Shown here: positions 45,435 through 56,330 of the stretch, piece by piece
Layout: each line of letters begins with the position of its first letter
Position numbering within the stretch: position 1 is the stretch's first letter
Assembly (NCBI GenBank): GCA_008704415.1
Contig: VXIS01000110.1
Coordinates: 62,001 to 126,000 of the forward strand
Direction: 5' to 3'
Origin: Sphaerosporella brunnea
Lineage: Eukaryota; Ascomycota; Pezizomycetes; Pezizales; Pyronemataceae
DNA length: 64,000 bases
The notes under the pieces: generated by a model
The model's input: only the letters and a program-made list of their open reading frames with translations
What the model was told of the DNA's origin: nothing
Database searches by the model: none
Position numbers and translations under genes: made by a program

Positions 45435-45636
45435 TGTTGCAAAAGGATCTCGGGTGAAGGACTTTCGGGTGGAGACCGTGGGTCTACATTTCTTGTTTTC
45501 CGTTTGCCGAAGTTTGATAGTTGTCCTTTTCCTGTTGTTTTGCCCACGCGGGGCTGTATATAAAGGCCCGACGATCGCCGTCCGGCGTCAAACGAGAACT
45601 ATGCTTCATCTCCTCTCTCAACCTGGTCGCTCAACA
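45435..45636 (+). repeat. LTR-like repeat (202 bp)
   Basis: It begins TGTTGCAAAAGG, ends TCAACA and contains GCTGTATATAAAGGCCCG, a good TATA box. It matches the solo LTR at 52201-52401 along its whole length. The five flanking bases differ (GTTAT and AGCAT), so either the duplication has been lost or this is the remaining LTR of a deleted element. I see no primer-binding site or coding region after it. Confidence 0.65.
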
Positions 45637-45739
45637 AGCATCGCAGTGGCTCAACGTGGGATGGAACACCCAAATGTAGCCATAATCCGTGAGGCAGTAA
45701 AACATAAATCCTCTCTCAATTCGATCGACGTTCCTTTGC

Positions 45740-46262
45740 TAGTGATGGCCATGAGGCCGCTCAAGCTGAGCCGAGGGGTAGGCTCACTCAGGCTAAACGT
45801 ATATCGACTTGGGCTCGGTGGGCAGAGCCGAGCCGGCAAAGCTTGAGCTGCTAGAATATTTCCAATGACGGATGGGGTCTAGAATCAAAAAGCAGAACGA
45901 GGTCATTTGCTGCGAGCTTCTATATGCAAAAAACTTTGTGCGCAGCGTTATCAGTCTCTGTCTGTCAAGTCAGACCCGGAGTCAAAGATTTCAAGGGCTG
46001 CTTCCTGCTCGGCGTCGATCCCCTGGGCGTCCATGCCCTCGGCGGCCATTCCCTCAGTCTGAAAGACCTGGGCCTCCTCCTTGACCGACCCCTCGCGATT
46101 CACCTCCATGGCATCCTCCTGCTGCTCGAGGTAGTCAGTGACTCCTTAGAGATCCCAATCGTTCGCACTCTCCTCTTTATGCCAGCTTTTAAGCAGCAAA
46201 ACGGAGCTGCTGGATTCTTCCAGCAACCAGTTACGCTTCATGGTAATAACATCGCCATCCCT
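45740..46262 (-). mobile_element. F1 hAT fragment: left end plus transposase end
   Basis: The left terminus TAGTGATGGCCATGAGGCCG is followed by GAGC-rich sequence to about 45850. A minus-strand transposase end follows (next entry). No right terminus was found before the F-box gene. Confidence 0.6.
45951..46262 (-). pseudogene. hAT transposase end (F1 fragment)
   Basis: Reverse reading gives VITMKRNWLLEESSSSVLLL, then KSWHKEESANDWD and a stop. Further on in an open frame come YLEQQEDAMEVNREGSVKEE and the terminal FDSGSDLTDRD with its stop at 45951-45953. The acidic ending is the same as in copies B and C. Confidence 0.6.
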
Positions 46263-46510
46263 ACCACCGTCACGATTGGCGATGGATGCGAGAATGGCAA
46301 GCTACTCAGTTTGATGCCGTATATTGTTGAGAATGGCGGCGTGTTACTGTGGGGCCTATGCTCGCTGTTTGTTGTCAGGGTGGCACGGACACATACACAA
46401 TCAACAACGAAATTTCAATTTGTAGGCGAGCGACATAACAAGTTCCACTTCAAGGTTATGCAGTGCGGCGGTAATGGTCCTCCTCGTGCCATGGCCAACA
46501 TCTCACTGCA

Positions 46511-47651
46511 CTACACCACCGGCAGAAAAAGCCCCAGCCGCTGCAAGCGACTATCATCCCAAACCGCCAAGTCATACCGCACCTTGTCTCCTGCATATTT
46601 CCCCCGTAATCTGTAGGCGTCATGCGCGATGTGAGCCAAACATGCGTTATACTCATCTGCGGGCATGTCGCGGCGCTCACAGATACAGCGCGGCGGGAAG
46701 GCGGTGGGATCTTGACTGCGGTTCATCCAGTCCGCGGTGAAGGCGCCTGCCCAGATTCGGAAGCAGCTGGGGTGCTGTTTGTATGTGTCGAAGATGCTTG
46801 TTGCGGTTTGCGGCGAGAACAGCAGTGAGTGCAGCGTCCGTAGGTCTCGGAGCGCGAGGGAGTATACTGTTACTTTGTTGCCTTTGTCTTCTTCTGTAGT
46901 TCTAGTCGTTAGTACTGCTGCAACTCCCGGCGGAGCGGGGGGGCGACGTGCCGTGTTCGCTCAACAAGGTTTGGCGGATGGCCCTCAACACGTTTCGGCG
47001 GACGGATGGCAATGACGAGCGGAAAAGAATCGAGGAACCACTGTGGATGTAGTCATCCGGGACCTGGCGTCCGTGCAAGAAACACAAGCGTTCAAGCTTT
47101 TGGTGGAAATACCGGTAGATCACTGCGAGTTCAGCGACTTCCCAGCGGCTGTAGCGCAACATGTACGTTTGGGCAAAAGGCACATCATCCGAGAGGCTGG
47201 GCCATGCTATGTCGAAGGCCGCGGTGGGACGCGATAACGCCCAAAACTGATAGAATGCGCGCTGGATCCTGAAACGTTCTGACGGCGAAGGAGGACTGTG
47301 ATCGTCAGAGGACAGCTCCGGCAGAGTGTCCTCGCAAAACCGGCGACACCAGGCACTGACCAATCCTTGGTTAACACATAGCATGTCTATGGCCTTCCCA
47401 CGAACGCCGCTTGAGCGGTCCTGCAGCGCGGCGACGTAGTCCTGTGGTAACAGGCAATCGATTTCCCCGATGATCGATGCCAACGGTATCTCCGAGGCTA
47501 GAACGCGTTCCATCACATGATGCCGTGCGATGGTGAAAGATATGTAGATGGCACGTGAGGTGAACATAGCTGCCGCGAGTGAGCGTAGATCAGGTAGCTT
47601 GCTGAGGATTTCGATGTGGATCTCGGGAGGGAGGCCGCATAGTGTTGCCAT
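46511..47651 (-). CDS. F-box protein, two exons, about 360 residues
   Basis: I start at 47651 (MATLCGLPPEIHIEILSKLP) because a TATA box lies about 60 bp upstream, downstream of the earlier in-frame ATG. Residues 6-40 resemble an F-box (LPPEIHIEILSKLPDLRSLA), which in known proteins binds Skp1 in an SCF ubiquitin ligase. Exon 1 (47651-46952) joins exon 2 (46893-46511). The intron (46894-46951, 58 nt) would begin GCACGT, a GC-type donor, with a perfect TACTAAC branch and CTACAG acceptor. No GT donor of normal length gives the right phase. Exon 2 continues VTVYSLALRDLRTLHSLLFS and ends ...LFLPVV at 46511-46513. The C-terminal substrate domain is unfamiliar. Without splicing the frame ends early at 46902. 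Confidence 0.7.
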
Positions 47652-47959
47652 GGTGTATGCGTATTTGGTTGATTGGAAGGATGTTGGCGACGTTGCTGAG
47701 AATTGGGCGGTTATATATTTGTCACTGGCGACACGTGACTTCAAGGACTCAGGGTGCAAATCTAGGACTAACTCTAACCCTACCCTTGCCCGAGTGACAC
47801 GCTGTTGTTATGGCCAATGATATTTTGCCGCTTGACAGTGTGTTTTTGACAATATGGCGACGGGAGTTGCACCAGATGTTGGAGCGAGAGCGCAGATCAC
47901 TTATCGAAATACTGTCCGCTCTTCGCGAATGGGTGACACCCGAACACGACGTTGAGGAA
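47652..47959. other. upstream flank of the F-box gene
   Basis: It contains the TATA box and a chance CTAACTCTAACCCTACCC string. No other gene. Confidence 0.35.
47711..47720 (-). promoter_or_regulatory. TATA box of the F-box gene
   Basis: AAATATATAA on the minus strand lies about 60 bp before the chosen ATG. It argues against the upstream in-frame ATG at 47759. Confidence 0.5.
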
Positions 47960-47961
47960 TA

Positions 47962-49631
47962 ACGTGCGGTATAGCCTCATCGGCCATGGGGGTAACTTCG
48001 GTCATCGAGTTAGAGCCTAAAACGCACCCGGCGCACCCCATTCAGACCACCACAACAAACGTTATCACCATCCAAATGAATTGAGCGCTTATCTATCGCA
48101 CGAGCGCATAGTGCAGAGCATGGCTGACAATTACTGTCAATTTTGCCCGTACAAAGTACATTGTAAAAGTGATTATTCTTCCTAATTTGACACATGTGTC
48201 TCACTATGCTCCTGTTGGGGTGTTTTGTTAGACAGGCTTGCCGGCGGGTAGTAGAACTTACCAAAAAAACCTGTCTGGCTCTGGTGACCTGCCTGAACTT
48301 GCGCGTAGGCCCATTGGAGTTGTTTTGAGCTTCACCAAGACTGGGCTTGCTGGCGGAGTTTTGTCACAATCCAGCTACCTGAGAGGTACCACCCCTGGAC
48401 CCACTGTAGCTGGAATCGGACTCATCCTCGCTTGTGTGCTCAGGATAAGGTCATTCACTAGTCCCTTTATGCATCCACCGTGTCGCTTTACGCTTCGTTG
48501 GTGTGGTGGTGGTTTTCTTCTTGGCTGAGGGGGTAGCGGTGGATTTCGTGGCTGGTCGCTCCTTTTTGGCCTTAGCTGCAGCCTCCCTTCCGATTTGCTG
48601 TTTCCGAAGCTTGTGAAGGTATTTACTAGCTATTAAAGTAGCCTTCCAAAACTGCTTGCAGTTCGATTGGCTTTTTTGGGGTGCTTTCATGAGCTGGGTG
48701 GCGGTTACCTGATCCCCGATGGTTGGTCGGCCAACCTTTGGTTGTCGATTCAGCCAGCAAAGCGAGATGCCAGTTGAGGATGACGATTCAAAAATCGTCC
48801 AAGCCGCTTTTTTCCTATCATATTCTTGGTTTTTTTTGTTGTCCGGCACTGTTGGGTCTGGGGGCCGCTTGGCAAGGATCGCCGCTACCGTTTGATACAC
48901 ATGAATAGCTCGAGGTGGGATTGACATATCGTATAAACGCCCAATCCAGCGGACGATTTCTGCTTCTTCCTCCGGTGAAAGGCTTTGATACTTGGCTTGA
49001 CTCTCCGATAGACTCTTGGTTCCCTTCAGGCGGTCTTGGGGCATGGACCGGGGAATGCCATACTTGGCCGCTGCACGACAAATTCAGAGGGTTTTGGTAG
49101 CCTCGATGGCCAGCCCCATGCGGAGCTCGATTGAATGTGTCTTACGGGCCTTGATCCTGTCCATGGCGTTGGCAAAGGATGGTGGTGTGTCTGGTATGGG
49201 GATCACCGGTACCCGCTCCGCCTTATAGCTGTACAATCGCGCAGTCCTCGCCTCTTGGTGAACCTCAATATAGCCCCGTTGCACCCCTATCGTACACCAC
49301 CTGCATAAGCACAACCCAAAAAGTTTTTCCCGTGAGTTTCACCATCCCCCAGCAAGCAGTGATAACAAAATACGCCGATAGGTGGACAGCGAGTCCACCG
49401 GGCCAAATTAGGAGCGATAGCAGTATTTTTAATGGGTTGTGCGCGTTCAAAATTCGCCGTAATTTTAAAGCATGCTCTGCACTATGCTCTCGTGCGATAT
49501 GTAAGCGCTCAATTCACTTGGATGGTGATAAGATTTATTGTGGTGGTCTGAATGGGGTGCGCCGGGTGCGTTTTAGGCTCTAACTCGATGACCGAAGTTA
49601 CCCCCATGGCCGATGAGGCTGTACCGCACGT
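47962..49631 (-). mobile_element. pogo/Fot-type Tc1-mariner element with 161-bp inverted repeats (1670 bp)
   Basis: The terminal inverted repeats 47962-48122 and 49471-49631 are each 161 bp and differ at about eight positions. The outer ends are ACGTGCGGTATAGCC, flanked by TA on both sides (47960-47961 and 49632-49633), as expected for Tc1-mariner insertion. The interior holds an N-terminal transposase remnant on the minus strand with the DDE domain deleted. The element is therefore non-autonomous; the near-identical repeats suggest fairly recent activity. Confidence 0.9.
48451..49314 (-). pseudogene. pogo/Fot transposase remnant: HTH domains and tail, DDE missing
   Basis: From 49160 to 49084 the frame reads MDRIKARKTHSIELRMGLAI. 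After a stop at about 49084 it resumes ICRAAAKYGIPRSMPQDRLK, the psq-type helix-turn-helix, then LSPEEEAEIVRWIGRLYDMS of the CENP-B-like second HTH. From about residue 90 of the 49044-48451 frame it shifts to a basic C-terminal tail (KKKTTTTPTKRKATRWMHKG). The roughly 200 residues expected for the DDE nuclease are absent. It might still bind DNA, but the stop splits the first HTH. Confidence 0.8.
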
Positions 49632-49649
49632 TACTCAATTACCGCCTGT

Positions 49650-50652
49650 CCACCATGGAGGGAAACTCGGGTTTCCACTCTCATCGCGCCAGAAACCAAG
49701 GAACCGGCAGCTAAACTGCACAAAGAATAACACACCATACTCTCAGCCAGTGCCGACAATATCATTTGCTATTCGGATGGCTCCATGCTTCTACATCAGG
49801 TGGGAGCAGGAGTCTTTATCGAAGGCCAACACAGCCCGCCAACAGGATAGAAAAGTCTGAATCGTCACCGACAACCAAGCTGCAGTGCATCACTCACAGC
49901 TGCACCGGGTCAAGAGGTTGCGCTACGCTTTGCTAAGATCGCTGACACCTTCCACGAACGCAACAATTCCCTTCACATCTAGTGGGTACCAGGCCATGTG
50001 GATGTCGCGGGTAACGAACGTGCCGACAGGCTTGCCAAGGAGGCAACCAACAAGACGCCACCCCCGCTGGTCAAGACCTGCCTATCTTACCTACGACGTG
50101 TGGTCAAGGCAAAAAGAAACACAGAGTGGCGCAAAGTATGGACGGCAATGCCCAACAAAGGCCGGAACTACACCGGCACCTGTCGGACGAAACCGGATGC
50201 CATATGTCTCACGAATACGCGTCAGCTGGTAGCCACAGTGACCCAAATACGTACCAACGTTGGCTACTTCCGCAGCTATACAGCGGGCCTACCCATCAGC
50301 GACATCGACCACCCCTTCTGCAATTACTCACAAAGGGTTCATCAGACAGTCCGATACCTGCTCACTGAATGCCCCCTCAACGAGCGAACATGCGCAGAGA
50401 GTCAAAATGCCCTCCTGGACTGGCGTGGATTCAGACAGTGCTACACACTAGCTACGGAGCACCAGCCTTGACCAACTTCCTCGAATCCACCGGCATCTTC
50501 ACGGGCCAGTGGGTACTCGGTCTTAACCCTGATGAGGATGATGCCCAGGCCGGCGATCAGGGGGGCGGGAAGGAGACGGTGAAGCAGACGTACAAGGGGG
50601 GCCGGGTAGCAGACGGCGAGGCAGACGAACATGCCACTGGGGACGAGGCGTA
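49650..50652 (+). pseudogene. 5'-truncated Tad-like LINE: RNase H and zinc knuckle
   Basis: RNase H motifs appear as CYSDGSM, IVTDNQAAVH and WVPGHVDVAGNERADRLAKE, with the catalytic Asp residues of YSDG and TDN and the final ERAD. After TRQLVATVTQIRTNVGYF comes a worn zinc knuckle (HPFCNYSQRVHQTVRYLLTE then CP), normal for the end of Tad/I-clade non-LTR elements. A stop at about 49980 and another at 50469 break the frame. The adjacent pogo element lies directly to the left. Confidence 0.8.
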
Positions 50653-52040
50653 AGGGGGGAGCAGGGCTGCGGCCAGTGCTAGGCACATGGAAGATGCAGG
50701 CGGATTAGACGAGCGAAAGCCGGGTTTCATTTTCTGCTTTTTGAACTGTAGCGCGGCGAGAGAGAGCGCACATCATGTTGTTCAGAATTTCCTTAAGTCA
50801 GTACATGACGGAAGAGTTCGAGACGGTAATGCGGAGGAGCAGACAGGCGAGGAGAGAACGACGGAAGAAGTTTTGCTTGAGTGTTTGTTGGGCTCGGTTG
50901 CTTGCTGCTTATGTGTTTTCGAGTTTCCCTGGCCGCTGTTACTGTTTCTGCTTTCTTGATTTCTTTCTCATCTTTAGGCCACAGCCCATGGGCTCCATGC
51001 CGTAGGATAAATAGAGACCGTTCCACGCTGCCCAAATGGGCGGTGTCTCACCCCCTACGGCCACGAGGATATCGCTGCCGTAGATTGTCACTGTCTGTGC
51101 ACGTTACTATCCATTCACCACCTTTACAAATACATGCTCCATCGATGCAATCAACGGCAATTCCACCTGTCGTTATAATTGCTGACCTTGGCTGATGCGA
51201 TGGTCGATTTATTTGTAATCGCGTTCTGAGCTATTGGCGTAACAACAACAGGGAAAGCACAAGCACTGGATTAATCGGCATGGCGCAATGCCAGGTGTGT
51301 TGAACAGCAGGCCACCAGCTCTTCTGCATTCTGGCATGTCGTGAGCGAGAGGCGGCAAACGAACATTCGAATGGCATGGAATTGACGTGTTTCAAAGTGT
51401 AGGTGAACTCCACCCAGCGGCAACGCCTGCCGATAGTCGAGAGCAGGTCCGTTGTTAAACACCTCGTTCTTCGCAATCCCATGTGAATGCGACTTAACAT
51501 TGTCAATATCGATCGCCCAGTCAGGTTTCTCAGTCAGTACACTTGGCTCTTGTTTTCCGGGTACCAGCCAGTCCTTGCAGGGGTGCCAATAGACGGGCCA
51601 GCCCGCGGGGCAAACGGGGCACCAAAAAGTAGGCCAGGCTGGGGCGCGTGTCGTGCTTGTCGGATAGGCTCCGGGCGACGTTGTCAATGTCTGGATGCTT
51701 GACAGGCGCCTTTGGGTACCGGTTGTGCCGGTATGCCCATTGTGCCGATCACGGGTCAACCTCAAAACGCACTAAGTGGTCGAAACCCCGGCATCCCTGG
51801 CCGGTTATCGGTATTTCGGGACACCGTGTACGGGAGTTTGTGTGCAGGCTGTTTTGTATCGTCCGGGCTCGCAGATTGAGAAGGTCGAACCTATATTGAG
51901 CGATTTGGGATCTCGGGCAGCGGAGATGGATTGACTGGCGGTGTTTGGGTGGAATGATTGCAGGTTGTGGGGGACTCAGTTTGACGTCGTCTCGGGGTTC
52001 TTGTACTATTGAAAACAATGGTAGATAGTTGGGGTGCTTG
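50653..52040. other. no recognised gene
   Basis: The longest frame (51765-51271, minus, 164 codons) has no known motif. Confidence 0.35.
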
Positions 52041-52416
52041 GCGGGCCCAGTGGGCGCCTGCATGTCACGCAGCCCATCCGACGCCCGTGGGCACCTGGAT
52101 CGCGGCCCAAAATGCCTGGTCCAAACGGGCCTCGATTTGAAAAGCCCGTTTAATTCAAGCGGGTTCAGACCTCGCCGAAAGCCGGACTCGCCGGTCTATT
52201 TGTTGGAAAAGAATTTCGGGTGCAGACACTGGGTCTAGATTTCTAGTCTTGATTCCGTTGTTCGTTTTCCGTGGTTTGGTATTTGTCCTTTTCCTGTTGC
52301 TTTGCCCACGCGGCGCTGTATATACAGGCCCGACGCTCGCCCTCCGGCGTCGGTTGAGAACAAAGCTTGATCTCCTCTCTCAACCTCGTCGTCGTTTAAC
52401 GCTATTGACAGCCCTG
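52041..52416 (+). mobile_element. F2 hAT fragment (copy E) split by a solo LTR
   Basis: 52041-52195 matches the right part of F2 copy B (CCTGGTCCAAACGGGC, AAAAGCCCGTTT, AAAGCCGGAC). After the LTR the last bases GACAGCCCTG (52407-52416) complete the F2 terminus. The left part is missing. Confidence 0.75.
52201..52401 (+). mobile_element. solo LTR (201 bp) nested in F2
   Basis: The LTR begins TGTTGG and ends TTAACG (expected AACA, one base changed). It is flanked by a perfect 5-bp duplication, CTATT (52196-52200 and 52402-52406). It contains GCTGTATATACAGGCCCG, a TATA box. It matches 45435-45636 and, in part, 5330-5485. A 5-bp duplication with a single LTR is the signature of LTR-LTR recombination after insertion. 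Confidence 0.88.
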
Positions 52417-53700
52417 TTCCCTCGCCATGGCTACCTCCCCGTAGGTGGTGCCTTGTTAATATTGATTCCCGCGACACGAAAATAACCTTTGTTTGGATGC
52501 AAGCGGGTCTGGCTAATTTAGTTGCGAGTTAGGTGGCTAGAAGTGCCGGCCTGGGCGGTCAAGTGATCATATTTGATTTGCGCTCTTTTTGCAGGTGGAC
52601 ATTTTGGGGGGAACGCCGGACACGTTGAGAGATTTGACGAACTACCAGAATTATCCTCCGAACGAGGCGGAGCCATAGGATGTTTTCGTTGGGTTGTGAC
52701 GAAGCTGTATATCCCGCCGCTGGGTGTCACCAACACTGCCCGCCCCTGCGGCATCTCACAACAGGTCTAGGCTCTGGGATACGGGTATATTGATCGTTCC
52801 ACGCTGGTCAACGATTCTCAACATCCAGTAATGGACTCCCGCGTTGCATCGCATGGGATGGATCACCAATGTATATTTGCATATTTGCACTGAAAACCCA
52901 ATTCTACAGTCCAATGAAGAGGCTTGAGGTGGGGCTCACTGTTATTCAAACCCTTTCCTGATCGTCGCAATCACCGTGCCATCACGTCCTACAGGTCATG
53001 ATCCGGATACATGTAATTCCGCGTTGCTCAGACACCGTGCGCACGGCAAACTCTGTACGCTTCAACATGTCAATTTCCAACACTGAAAGCCTCTCCAGGA
53101 CCACCAATCCACTGCCGCAGAGACCCAAATCCACAACATCATCAACAATATCCTCTTCTCCTACCCCATGGGTCTTCATCTCGTCGCCAGGACGCATAAC
53201 AGCCGCTCGGCCTGCGTGGAGGTAAGTAAGCAACCCCCTGTCAGCTGTGCGTGCACAAAGTGCTCGAGATCCAGAAGACATCACTCAGCCGCGTGTCTCA
53301 TACGTCAGTTTGGGTCTCTTCAGATCCTCATCGGCTTGAGCGCAGTCTTCCATGAGTGGGCTGAACCTGCAGTACGCGGACGGCAGAACAAAACTGGAAG
53401 AAAGCCCACAAACCCAAGATTAACTGCCAGTTTAGCCTTTTGCTCGGTGGTGTCTCCGCACTGTCACCTTGTACAGGTCTTGATCTACCAATTCTGCCGG
53501 TCCAAAATGCAAGGTAAGTGTCGGCAAGCCTCAGTTGGATATCGTCGTCCAGTTGTGACGGCGTATCTTCCAGATTTCAGACTCACTTCGCCAGCGGACC
53601 GAGCAGCCGCGACACTTATATCGTCTCAACCGCGGTATCCGACCATTGCGGCGCACAAGGGGTGTCCGCTTAGTCATCTACGCGGAATTCGGGGTCACAT
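52417..53700. other. no intact gene; possible decayed 5' part of the following frame
   Basis: A consensus donor (GAG|GTAAGT) at 53221 after an open frame (52998-53225) hints at an exon. I cannot build a continuous model through the stops downstream. Confidence 0.3.
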
Positions 53701-53702
53701 AG

Positions 53703-54222
53703 ACGAACCCGAATCTCCACGTGCGGTACAGCGGCCGCGTAGACTACGGCATTGGCTTCCGCGTTTCTGCGCCCAAGATACCCGCTGGCTCCAGCACCGC
53801 CAGCTTCCGCCCTTTCTCTTCCTGCCTCTTCATCGTGAACGCCAAGGGAAACGGCCAGGTTGATCTTGCGCGCGGACAGCTTCTTGGGTACCTCGCGTGC
53901 GTCAGAGCCAAGCGCAAGGAGCAGGGACGCCGCGGTGTACGGCCTTGCGACGGATGGATTTCACTACGACTTCGTCAGTGTCGATAGCCATGGCATCTAC
54001 CGTCAATCGCGCCACGTGGATATTTTCGATAACGGCAGCGAGCAGATCATACTCAAGGCGGTGATGTATATCCTGGAGGCGGTGTTCAGAGATTTGACGA
54101 CCTACGGGTTGCCGGGCAAGCCCGGCGACGACCCGCTGAAGGATGTTACCTTGTATGATAGTGTTGTGGATGTGACCGACATCCCGTGCGTTTGTGCCGG
54201 ATGCGATATGATGGATGACTGA
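53703..54222 (+). pseudogene. decayed PD-(D/E)XK-like fungal protein
   Basis: The frame reads VRYSGRVDYGIGFRVSAPK, SSCLFIVNAKGNGQVDLARG and QLLGYLACVRAKRKEQG. A one-base shift near 53928 leads to DAAVYGLATDGFHYDFVSVD, then an acidic end CDMMDD. The order (DYGIG, a beta strand ending in xAK, QLLxYLAxV, YGxATDG) follows a fungal nuclease-like family with a PD-(D/E)XK fold. The expected Glu of ExK is Asn here (NAK). A TAG precedes it at 53700-53702. The frameshift, stop and lost Glu suggest a dead copy. Confidence 0.55.
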
Positions 54223-55119
54223 ATACGTGGATGGTGGGTTCCGGGGATCGTGACAAACATCCCGCTTCGGGGTGTTTATTTGGTTTTGTGGCTGTAATAA
54301 GACCCCGTCACTCTCGCCGCACCTGACCACAGTGATGAAGCGTTTGTAGTTCCATCATTACCCTGCCGGTACCGTCATCTACCCTCAGGCTGCATTGAGA
54401 CCGGGTTACCTTCATGAGTGTTGAGTGAGCCGGACTTCCCGCTGCACACCGCCAGTCCGCAAACCCAGCCGCCGCCGCGAAATAACCACATATCCAGCTC
54501 CGCTCACCGCCGTGTAGTACGTATACGCGGGTCCGCGACCTCGTTTCATGACGTAACGTACGTGACCGGGATAGGCAGCCACGGAGTTGAGGTCTGTTGT
54601 TGAATCCGGCATGGCCGGGGCTGTTCCCTCGTCAAGGCAGCTGTCGGCGTTCGTGGACAGCCAGTACGAGTATTGCGCAGGCTCTTACACAAGATGGGTG
54701 CGGCGAGCGTCGACTAGATATATCGATGGTGCAGACACTCTGCTGCGAGGCGGCCCATGGCTACGCAGCCGCATCGGAACCGGCGAAGATGATGGCTGAC
54801 TGCTAAACTCACCCGGATATTGTGGTCCCCTGGCGCTGCGTCGGCTAGTACTGTGATCACATACAAAAAGCAAAAAATTGCCTTCGTGTAAGCCAAACAC
54901 AGGGAGGACAGCGCTGGCCGGCGTGAGGGAATACGTTGGGTTGGGACGTAAAAAATGGTGCGTGAACACATCTATGCAGTAATTCTGTGTCCGTGCGTTG
55001 GAAACCTACGGGCTCGGGGGAATATCCACTGTGAGAGGTCGACTTTAGATCCACATCTACATGACGATCGGGGGGGCGGGATAAACGGCCAGATCCCAGT
55101 GAATGAAGTGTGTAGGCGC
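54223..55119. other. no recognised gene
   Basis: Short frames only. Confidence 0.35.
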
Positions 55120-56330
55120 AGTCCTGTCACGGCATATCGCCGAATCCAGTTGGATGCTGGTAACTTCACGTCCTGCTGCACTCAAAACACGGTCTGCGGC
55201 TTCCCAGGACAACGGCCATTATATAAATGATATACACACCGCGGTGTGCGGCTTGATATGGGTCAGCGCCGCTGTGGATTCGTCACTGCCAGTAAGCCGT
55301 CAATCATCCTCTTTCAGGGTGCGATACGGAGAATGTTCTGCACGGGGTTGCTCCGGGCCGCAGCGATTGGTAGCATACGGAGCGATGAACCGATTGCATC
55401 GCAGACTGAATCGAGCAGTTGGGGTGGCGGAGCTGGATGATTTTACAGTAATCGTATCATGACGCCGGGAATAGGGATATGGGTGAGGATGACTCCAGAA
55501 TCGGTGTGTGAATTGGCATCGCTCCTGGCTGAATATGGCGGTGAGGATGATCACGGGATTGTCATGGGATCGGATGGGGATGCAAATGGCGATTGCGAAG
55601 GGATGCGGCATCAGAGTTCAGGATAGCTCGCTCGGTTGCTGCGGTTAAAGTTGTTTTGTTCTGGTAGCGATTGTGCTTACAGTATCAGATACATCAATCT
55701 TCCCCCAACCAGGGGCTCGTTTCAGTAAATTGCAGGATAGTACGCGTCACGCATCGCAGATGAAATTGCGCTGTCTGAGTGACAGAGCGGAAGGATTTCG
55801 CAGCAATCGTTTCATGACGGCGGGAATAGTGATATGGATGAGGATGACTCCAGAATCGGAGCGTGGATGGGGATCGGTCCCGGCTGACTATGGCGGTGTG
55901 GATGGCCCCTGGATGGAATGGGATCAGATGGAGATGCAGATGGAGATTCAGAAGGGGATGCAGCATCAGGATAGCCGGCATATACACGAATCCAGTTGGA
56001 TGCTTTCAACATCATGTTCTGCCGCGCTCACAACACGGTCTGCAGCTTCCCAGGACAACGATCATTAAATCAATGATATACACGCTTCCGTCTGCGGCGT
56101 TGATGGGCGTCAGCGGTCCTGTAGGTTCGTCGCCACCAGTAGCCCCTTTCAGTACGGGATACGGTGAATGTGTGTGAATCTACTGCACCCGGTTGCAGCA
56201 ATTCGTTGAATCCGGAGCGATGATCGGATTGGACCGCAAACTGAATCCAGCCGGTGGAGTAAAGGAGCTCGATGATTTCGCAGCAATAATCTCGTCACGG
56301 GCGGGAACCGGGATAAGGTAGGATTGGTGG
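55120..56330 (+). repeat. diverged tandem duplication
   Basis: CGAATCCAGTTGGATGCT occurs at about 55140 and 55987, each followed by AACACGGTCTGCRGCTTCCC and a related run of about 300 bp. The block ATCGTWTCATGACGSCGGGA with ATGACTCCAGAATCGG recurs at about 55450 and 55803, with a worn third version near 56280. So two or three units of mixed order are present. The interior holds GATGGGGAT-type simple sequence like that at 62.5-64 kb. No coding function is evident. Confidence 0.6.

Noticed and set aside
47764..47786. CTAACTCTAACCCTACCC string resembling telomere repeats
   Set aside because: Only one or two imperfect units, in the promoter flank of the F-box gene. No array.
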